Source: Talpa occidentalis (taxonomy: Eukaryota; Chordata; Mammalia; Eulipotyphla; Talpidae). Taken from it: 64,000 nt of DNA. The notes beneath the pieces were generated by a model that saw nothing but the letters and a program-made list of their open reading frames with translations, was not told the DNA's origin and made no database searches. Below are positions 56,531 to 64,000 of this stretch, one piece after another. The stretch lies in NCBI RefSeq assembly GCF_014898055.3, contig NW_023605194.1:98773258-98837257 (forward strand), given 5' to 3'. Position 1 is the first letter of the stretch. Each line of letters starts with the position of its first letter. A program made the translations under genes and the position numbers.

Positions 56531-56802
56531 TTTTTTTTTTAAGATTTATTTATTCATGCATACAAGAACCAGGGTACAGGTCAGATGTGTGGGAGGGTGA
56601 GAGGATTCACCAGAGACATAGCAGGGAGCAGAACAGGCAAATCTACTGAAATGCAATGCTGAGGGGAGCGGCAGGCGAGACAGAAGAGGTCTGCTGCGTC
56701 ATGTGGGATTCTCACTGCCTGGCTGGGATTGAACCCATGCTGCAGAGGCTGCAGACAACTTCACAGCACTGCTCTCAACTGCCTGTACCACCGGGGAGGC
56801 CC
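56531..56802 (-). mobile_element. tRNA-derived SINE, third of the cluster
   Basis: Tail T12AAGATTTATTTATTCATGCATACAAGAACC, head ending 'ctgtaccaccggggaggcc'. Its own flanks do not match. The right flank 'cctcattttcttttt' instead repeats the target word of the first SINE, which suggests duplication or recombination between copies. Confidence 0.92.
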
Positions 56803-58335
56803 CCTCATTTTCTTTTTAAATTAGAAACAAACTAGGCTTTTGAGAGCAAAGAGAAGCTCCAAATTTGAGTATCTTAGGGAAAGCTGAGGTCCTAGCATTA
56901 GAATTACCTATGGCAAAATGCCAAATTTAGTTGTTGGCTGTAGTAATTGAGGTACTGCTCCCAGAGCCTGAGGTTTGTAAACTAGGAAGTGGAAGCAAAA
57001 CAAATGTAATTCAAGCATGTGTATGGGATAGTGTCCAGGTGGAGTCTAGGGTGCTTTTAGCAATGATTATAGTTGATAATTTCAAGTTTGGAAATTTGAA
57101 TCAAGTATGGCATTTGTGTGCATGGATACATATTAACTCAATGGCTTCTAGAATCCATGGCTGTTCTCTAACGTGGCCCGGCCCGTGTCTGGTAGTGCTT
57201 GTTTATTCCGTAGGGTTTAATTACTGCACAAGATGGACTGTACTCCCATAGGAGAAATGCATTCCACAACAGTTTTCATAGCTTTGGATTGTTACATAAT
57301 GAGTCATCCCAGAGAGACTTTCTGCTTCCAGTTGGCAGAGCATGTTGGGAGCTGCTTGAGCAAAGGTGGTAAAGATAAATGCAAGTCATTGACATTCGCT
57401 GATGCGCATTCCAGTGTCTCAAGCCTATGGAGGATTAGAACACACAAAGTGTTAAAAGCATTTTTTCCCTTGATACAGCTTGATAATTTTAAAAGCTCAA
57501 TTTGTGGCAATAACTCATATAGTCTAGGTAAATATTTATTAAATATCCTGGCTATTAATTTTCTTGTTCTATCTGAAGCATACTCTTGAAAAGACATAGT
57601 AAACTTTTTCTGACTTGGTGTGTAAAATGCTCTAACAAGGTAAATACTGCTTTCCTGAAATTCAATTTATATTCTAAAGTTTTAGCTAAAGAAATCTAAT
57701 TGAAATAACTCAACCACATAAATCAAATTAACTTGAAATTCAAATCTGATTTTTTAAAATTCTCAGAGTAAACAAAGTATAACCACACACATAATGAAGT
57801 AAAGGATTAAGACAGCCATTTAGTTAACTCAAGCCAAAAATCTCCTTTCCTATAACTTCAGTGAATATTTTAAGCAAAAGTACTGAAGTCTAAATCATCT
57901 AGAACCTTTTCATGGATAAACATTGACAATATTACTTTTCTAAATAGGTTCATAATTTACATTTTAATATTTGTCACACACAATTAAGTTTAGACTTCTA
58001 TTTCCAATATTCCCTAAATTAAGATAGTCCTTTGAGATGGAAGGATTAATGATTATTTTTAAAATAAGGAAATGTTTGCCTCACAATTACAGGTCCTTAA
58101 ACTATGGCAGTTTTTAAACATTATCAACTTAACTTTTAACGTGACTTTTTAGAAGAGATTGGCTGTTAGTTTCTTACATTCTGTGTTTCACAAATACACT
58201 TTGTAAATCTAAGATTGATGATGAATGAACAAATGCCACATTTAGGCCTACCTCTCTCTTACTATTTCAGAGATACTTGCTGCAAGGCAAAACTTAACCA
58301 TCTTATTTTTCTGAGGTTCTTTACTTGATATATTG
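56803..58335. other. Non-coding DNA, possibly conserved
   Basis: Less repeat-like than most of the window. Two overlapping frames near 57233-57597 (118 codons plus, 97 codons minus) show no domain. A TGAGTCATCC word (AP-1-like) lies at 57300. No gene is supported. Confidence 0.45.
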
Positions 58336-58513
58336 CAGTGATTTCCAGAATTGGTTTATATCAGAATCATCAGTGATATTTAAAGAGTTTGTTCACCTCA
58401 GGTTCCTACCACAGCACCACGAACCTGAATCTATGGTGTAGTGGGTGTCAGAGATCTTTGTAAGTAACATATCTCCAGAGGAGCCTGATGCACCCTAGAG
58501 GTGAGAACCACCT
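58336..58513. mobile_element. MER5A-like hAT DNA transposon relic
   Basis: 'gcagtgatttccagaattggtttatatcagaatcatcagtgatatttaaagag', then 'aggttcctaccacagcaccacgaacctgaatct', then 'ggtgagaaccacc'. This is the MER5A plan, with terminal inverted repeats around CAGTGGTT and AACCAC. Non-autonomous and ancient. Confidence 0.7.
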
Positions 58514-59120
58514 CCAGACCTTTTGTGAAGGTGACAAATTTAGGTTAAAGGAATGCAGAGTTCAACAAAAGTTCAAAGCACATGGAAGTATTTATTTCTT
58601 CAGACATTTAAATTAAAGGCATTTTAACAATCTTTACGTGGACTATTTTGGGTTTAATTGACAATGAGAGCACCTACACTTTTCACTTTTTATCTAGAGT
58701 TTAAAAAATTGACACATCTTGTAGAAATAGCATAATTATTATGGAGTACACAGGTAGTTAGAGATGAATTGCAGTTGGAAGCTACTTTGAAGATCTCCTG
58801 TATTATTAGGGACAAATTAGAACTTCCAATCAGTTGCCTGATTTTGTAGCAAAACCACAGCAAATTTTCTGAATTCTGCTTCATTAGGCGGGGGGTGGGG
58901 GATGTGTGAAGAAACACAAGAGATGGTGGAAGATCCAGTCTTTCACAATGTCCAGAAAATATAAAATTGTGTTTCTAAAATGAGAATGACATTTCTGTCC
59001 CCTTAAAGACAGAATATCAAATACGTAACAAAGAGGAAATAGGCACAGGGGAAAAGCCATCTTTTAAAAGTTAAAAGCCATCTTTTAAAAGTTAATGTAT
59101 TTTGAGAATTCACACCAGTG
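58514..59120. other. Non-coding DNA with a 21-bp tandem repeat
   Basis: No gene. A perfect 21-bp direct repeat starting AAAAGCCATCTTTTAAAAG occupies 59052-59072 and 59073-59093. Each unit contains the palindrome CTTTTAAAAG. A G-rich run lies at about 58888-58902. Confidence 0.7.
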
Positions 59121-59123
59121 AAA

Positions 59124-59240
59124 TATGTATATATATATACATATATATACACACATATATATCTACATATATATATATGTAGATATATATATGTTACACA
59201 CATATATATCTACATATATATATGTAGATATATATGTAGT
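59124..59240. repeat. AT dinucleotide array with nested palindromes
   Basis: (TA)n sequence in which ATATATCTACATATATAT and its reverse complement ATATATATGTAGATATAT alternate twice, separated by ACACA-type interruptions. The array can form cruciforms or long hairpins. Small ORFs here read as alternating I/Y/H peptides and are not genes. Confidence 0.9.
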
Positions 59241-62200
59241 AGGCAGGAATTCAGATAACCATCTATTTTCTCCAAATGGTATAACAATTGGGAGGACAAT
59301 AAAATCCTTAGTAGAGTATTTTCCTTCCTGGAAAAGCAAGGAGATCCTACTTCTGACTCAAGCAGGTCTGTTTCAGGGAACATAGGAGTTGAAATAAAGC
59401 AGAAATGGACAGTGGTGCGCTCTACCTAGAATGATAATGCTATTACCCCACTCCTGTTGATGATTTCCTACTAAGAAAGATGCAGGGAAGAGTTAACTCT
59501 CTTTTACAAGTAGCCACCTAGCCACAGGAGCACATTTGCAATTGTCTCCAGTTTCTTCTCTCTCTCCCTCTCTCTCTTTCTCTCTCTTTTATACCTCTTT
59601 AAAAAAAAAAAACACCTCCTCCTTTTTTTTTTCCCTTTTTTAACACCTCCTTGGTTAGTTGCTCTTCACTTGGACAAAGATCCTTTGACCTAAGCTGATT
59701 AATGTGGGTACATGAAGGACACAATCAGCTAGCAGTGCTTTTCAAGGAAGAAATTGGGCTCCAAATAGGACACTAAGCTGTTCAGCCTTCTGATTATTTA
59801 CCTAGTCAGCAGGATGCAGTGTCTCTGGGTGCTTAGTGGACTCCTGGGGAATCAGGGGAGAAACAAAAGCAGAAGTGGCAGCCGCTGCAAATGTGGGAGT
59901 CTGTGCCATTAAAGGAAGCAGTTGCTAATAAGGGCCTGTGAGACCTAGGTTTCCTTGGTTTCCATGACAGTTATTAGGTACCATAGAAATTGAATTGTCT
60001 CCCACAATGCTCTTAAGGGAGAGGGGGTGCTCCAGTGACAAAGCAGTGCAGTTATGACTTGCAGTAAATCGTCCTTTTGAGAATGCAATAGTCCCTGGAT
60101 TATTTGCTCTTGCATTTCTTTTAAATTCCCTTTCAGTGTGTTTGACATCTTGGCCAGAAACCCTGGCTTCTGCAGCACAGTGTCTCAAAAACCATTTTTC
60201 CCCTTTTTGTTTAGAACTGAGCTTGGCAAAGCAAGGATATGAACAATTGTGCAGGTGGGCTACTCAGGGCGAGTGAAGAGATAAGGCATCCAATCAGGGA
60301 CTGGCAACCTGCAGCACTGCCAATATGCCCCTCCACCAGATTTCCGTAATCCCAGCTCGGGAGACTGCCAGCAATGGGAGAAGTTCAATGGGCAGAAACA
60401 AAGAGAAGAACAAGGAAGTCGAGGTAAGAGGAGGTTTGATTTGATAAATTAGGACAGCCAAACCACTGCTGCTCTTTGTGCCACAGGATGTGACTAAGAT
60501 TTAAGAGCAGCTGGACCCCAGCTCTCAGTGTGTAATGGCAGATTGGAAGAGAGTCATTTGTCACTAACAGGAACACATTAAATGTAACCTTTATTTTGTG
60601 AATGAACAAAGGAACGAACTCCATAAGTACACTTGCTGCTTCACAGGTAAAACTTCTGCCTCTTTTTCTGAACATTCTGCAGAGTCACTTTGGACTTTTG
60701 TGGGTCAGGGCACAATCCTGTTGTCCTGGGTGGCTGTGGACATTGCTGTCACCCATTTTCAGAGTGTGGGGCTGTTGATGTTTGCTAATTTTTTTCATTG
60801 ACCATTAAGCTAAATGACTTTCTTAACAAGGTGACAGAAGAGCAAGGTCTATTGCTCGCCATACTCATTCTTAGCACATGCATGTGTATCACTTTTGTTT
60901 GAAGTCTGTTTCATTTGTATTTTTTTTTTCATGAAAAACACATTTGAAATTTATAGGGGTGAGGACAGTCTACTCATTACATTTAGGTTTTTATTTTGCC
61001 GTGAAATTTAGCTGCTGCTGTTCTGAGATAAACCGCTCAAAGATCATATGCTAGGACCTTGTTTCAAAGGTTTTTAAGAAACAGATTGAGCAGAGTCAAG
61101 GTTATTAGTAGAAATTTTATAAATGTTGTTATGTTCCTCTGGAAGCCAGCTTGTGAATGCCAGAAACTGTAATCCTCTTGTCTCTTTCACGTAACTGTTG
61201 TCTAGTCTTTCAAGTCTCATTAGCTTTGCAGAAAATGAGTTTTTTCCCACTTTCAGTTGTTTATATTATGCTTTTTGCCCCCAAGAATGGCTGCAAGGGA
61301 AAGAGAAGGCAATAAAACAAAAACAAAAGAAAACACCAACACATTGGAGTGGAGTGCTAAGGAGTGCTGGAGAAGAGTGATAAATGCAGATGCACAACTT
61401 CAACTGCAAAGACATTTTCAATCTCTTTCTGTTTTGTATTTTTTAAAGTGATTTTGAAATTGTCATGGAAAAGCAACAAGATTTTGATGTGGCTAGAATT
61501 TATAGAGAACTTCACATTATCTAATTTTCCTTACCAATTGTCCTATTATCGACACATTTCTGGGGTTTCTGAGAAGTGAGGAAACTTACCAGCTTACTAT
61601 TAATTGAAAATAGTCTCTATGATATACCTCTTTCCTTTGACTTGGTAATGTGATTATTAGATCAAAAAGTGATCTCAAAAGTTTATTGGCATGGGTAAGT
61701 GGTATGTGGTATATACTTTGACCAATTCTGAAAATAGTTATGGAAATTCTAACAGTGAGATTTATAAAAGTTGCACATTACTCATCTTCTAGAGTCTTTA
61801 GATGAATTTATTTTTGAAGGAGATTTCATAGGTGTGTAGAGCACTGTAATTTTGTTTGATATCCAGAATTATCTTAATTCAACCCTGACACCCCACCCCC
61901 TTGGCATTACATCATCATCAGAAATCTCCTGCCATTGATGTCTGCTTGGCAGTGGATAGGGTTAAAGCTAGAATGGTTTACATGACTTTTGAAAAAAAAA
62001 TCAAACTTATTTTTTCCATGTTAGAAATAACAATGAAATTATTCTACCTCATATAAAAATAGCCACAGTCTTTATCCAGATGTAGATATTAAGTCACCTT
62101 CAGGCACAAATCTATCCTCACAAATCTTTTCAAGAAGTCTCCATAAATGGACAGCTGCATTTCTTTCAGAGGTAAACACACTTGAATATGTCACAATTTG

Positions 62201-62264
62201 AGTCAGTGGGTATTCTGAAAGGAAAATTAGATTAACAGAGAAACAAAGAACAGAAACTCCTAGG
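59241..62264. other. Non-coding DNA, no gene recognised
   Basis: A (TC)n tract at 59555-59590 is followed by A/T runs. Around 60270-60430 there is a mixed-composition stretch with a CCAATCA word (60290) and a donor-like GAG|GTAAGA (60422), which could mark a transcript start but is unsupported otherwise. The first copy of an 85-bp duplication lies at 61706-61790. Confidence 0.45.
61706..61790. repeat. 85-bp duplicated segment, copy 1
   Basis: Matches 62751-62835 over 85 bases without gaps, with about 12 differences (about 86% identity). It begins GTGGTATATAC and ends CATTACTCATCTTCT. The flanks do not match. It may be a local duplication or two copies of an unnamed repeat. Confidence 0.85.
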
Positions 62265-62278
62265 CTACATATTATTTT

Positions 62279-62543
62279 TATTTTTTTAAAGATTTATTTA
62301 TTTATGCATACAAGAGCTGGGGTACAGGCCCGAGGTGCAGGGGTGCAGGTAGTGAGAGGACAGAGTGGGGAACAGAATAGGCAGACTGACTGAACACTGC
62401 TGAGGGGAGCAAGTGGGCGAGACAGGAGAGGTCTGCTGCGCCATGTGGGCTGCTCCCTAGCTGGCTGGGAATTGAACTCATGCTGCAGTGGTTGCAGCTA
62501 CCCTTATAAGTTGCGTCTTAAGCCTTGCGCCACCAGGGGGGCC
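62279..62543 (-). mobile_element. tRNA-derived SINE, antisense copy
   Basis: Tail 'aaagatttatttatttatgcatacaagagctggggtacaggcc', then a short duplication 'gtgcaggggtgcagg'. The head region is altered near box A ('ttaagccttgcgccaccaggggggcc'). Duplications ctacatattatttt lie at 62265-62278 and 62544-62557. Confidence 0.94.
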
Positions 62544-62557
62544 CTACATATTATTTT

Positions 62558-63287
62558 AAATTTAAAAGAGACATAGTTCTGAGTATCAGAAAGGGTGTCG
62601 CTTCTCAGGTTTTGAATTCTTAGTTTGCTAGAAGATGGAGTTCCTTTGAAATATATTATTAAATCTGATAGGCCATTAAATCATTTGTTGAGATGAACTA
62701 TATAAATGGCCTGAAAGAGTTGTAAGTGCCTTTAAGGCAGATAAATTAATGTGGTATATACATTGATCAATTCTGAAAATAGTTATGGACCTGCTTACAG
62801 CGAGATTCATATCAGTTAAACATTACTCATCTTCTATTCATTACTCATCAGCTAGGGAAAACCCAGGGAAAGTGAACATAAACCCTATGTTTGGAAAGCA
62901 AGAAGAATCTACCCAGGATACTGATATCTATAATTTTAAGCATCAATTCTCTCTAGAGAAAGAAAGAACATCTTGTACATGTATGGACATGTCCTGACTG
63001 TTGAAAAGAGTTAGCACCTATTTTGAATTTCCCTTAATGTTTCCAAGTTATCCAAATAATGCATGTGCCCATTGGACAAATTTCAGAATTAAGAATTTGT
63101 TAATTAAGAATTAAGAATGTGAGCCAATTTGACTTGTTCCATTAGAGACCTAAGAGTCTCTTGGGCTATACTAATCTATTAACTTTCCATCTAGATTTTT
63201 CTTGTTTTTTTTTTTAAAGTAATATAAAAAAAGAAGAAATATGGAGACTATTAACAGTTATTATAATCAAGAAGACATAAGAAATAA
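62558..63287. other. Non-coding DNA with duplicated segment copy 2
   Basis: No gene. Copy 2 of the 85-bp segment lies at 62751-62835. Near 63090-63120 the word 'aattaagaatt' repeats in tandem three times. Confidence 0.6.
62751..62835. repeat. 85-bp duplicated segment, copy 2
   Basis: Partner of 61706-61790 in the same orientation, 1045 bp downstream. Confidence 0.85.
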
Positions 63288-63300
63288 TGAATAGATTAAG

Positions 63301-63529
63301 TTTTTCTTTTTATGCATACAAGAACTGAAGTGTAGGCCAGAGGTGTGGGGGGTTGGGGGGGGTAAGAAGATTCACCAGAAACAGAGTGGGGAACAGAATA
63401 GGCAGATTGACTGAAATACACTACTGAGGGGAGCAGCGGGTGAGACAGGAGAGGTCTGGGTCAAATTCGAACTCAGGCCATGGTGGTGATAGTGCTGAGA
63501 CATAACCCCTAGGCCACCAGGGAGACCCC
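63301..63529 (-). mobile_element. tRNA-derived SINE, older antisense copy
   Basis: Lacks most of the usual tail (starts 'tttttctttttatgcatacaagaactg') and has a G-rich expansion at about 63347-63362. The middle lacks the usual 'tgccatgtggg' block. Perfect duplications tgaatagattaag lie at 63288-63300 and 63530-63542. Confidence 0.9.
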
Positions 63530-63542
63530 TGAATAGATTAAG

Positions 63543-64000
63543 ATTTTTTAAAAAAATACTAATTCTAGCTACAAGGTTTATAAAGAACATACACTTTGAT
63601 TTATTTTGCCTAGTGAAACATTGCAATTATTCATCATTTGGTTAATAACTCCAGAAATACAAAACCAAAAGCATCATATCCAGTTTGGATCTATTTGGTA
63701 TTTAGGTTTGGGGAAGGATACATATTTTACTTGCAAAGACATCACTTCTGAAGGTTGCCTGGGCGACCTTCGCCTGGGCAGGTGAAGGACCAGGCCGCCA
63801 ACTCGCATTTTAAAGACAATGTTTTCTTAGGACAACCATAAATGAATCAGAATTATATTTATGTGTAATGTGGTTGGTTGAATTTATTAATTTATACCTG
63901 GATATAATTTTATTTTACCAATGGAATGCTTGTGTGCAAACTTCAGGAAAGTTCTGGAAAGGAAATTAGTAAATCAAACTTTCCTTCATAGCATGGAAAC
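63543..64000. other. Non-coding DNA to window end
   Basis: AT-rich, with one GC-rich island at 63754-63805 in which CCTGGGC words occur three times in direct and inverted forms (hairpin potential). No gene. Confidence 0.55.

Noticed and set aside
57233..57597. Overlapping 118- and 97-codon ORFs on opposite strands
   Set aside because: Mutually overlapping with no domains or splice sites; neither can be preferred.

Overview
The window is nuclear DNA from a placental mammal. It is AT-rich and packed with retrotransposons, and I see no intact host protein-coding gene. The only long, clearly real reading frames are ORF1 and ORF2 of one complete LINE-1 (L1) element. Mammalian origin follows from the L1 itself and from old MIR, L2-like, MaLR LTR and MER5A-like relics. 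At least 16 copies of a tRNA-derived SINE of about 230-310 bp are present. I could not match it to Alu, B1/B2, PRE-1, CHR, ERE, CAN or VES, so I do not name the species. A laurasiatherian is a guess only.

Layout: 1-13.0 kb is intergenic or intronic DNA with SINEs at 0.7, 4.3 and 11.3 kb, a MIR at 8.5 kb, an old antisense L1 piece at 6.2 kb and a possible small exon at 2.23 kb. The full-length L1 (13263-19764, + strand) lies between perfect 16-bp target-site duplications. It has a GC-rich 5' UTR with about 200-bp tandem monomers, an intact ORF1 and an intact 1275-residue ORF2 with every endonuclease and reverse-transcriptase catalytic residue I checked. It landed at the 3' end of an older L1. 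From 20.5 to 36.9 kb there are MaLR LTR pieces, several decayed L1 fragments and SINEs.

From 39.0 to 41.2 kb there is a solo LTR of one family, then a processed CDC37 pseudogene on the minus strand that is split by a second type of solo LTR. At 49.5-51.5 kb the same second LTR type forms a complete but tiny provirus-like element: LTR, lysine-tRNA-like primer site, about 0.8 kb interior, polypurine tract, LTR, with 4-bp target duplications. It cannot encode gag or pol and must have been mobilised in trans. From 44.3 to 47.3 kb is an old antisense L1/HAL1-like element carrying two later SINE insertions. From 54 to 64 kb there are an LTR-like unit, a three-SINE cluster, a MER5A-like DNA transposon relic, an AT palindrome array and an 85-bp duplicated segment.

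How the parts work together: the young L1 encodes the machinery (endonuclease and reverse transcriptase) that would mobilise the SINEs, which carry A-rich tails and 10-18 bp target duplications, and that would have made the CDC37 pseudogene. The nested insertions give a relative time order. The items most worth follow-up are the intact L1 with its monomeric promoter and antisense ORF, the minimal non-autonomous ERV whose LTRs carry a hydrophobic reading frame, and the CDC37 pseudogene interrupted by its relative.
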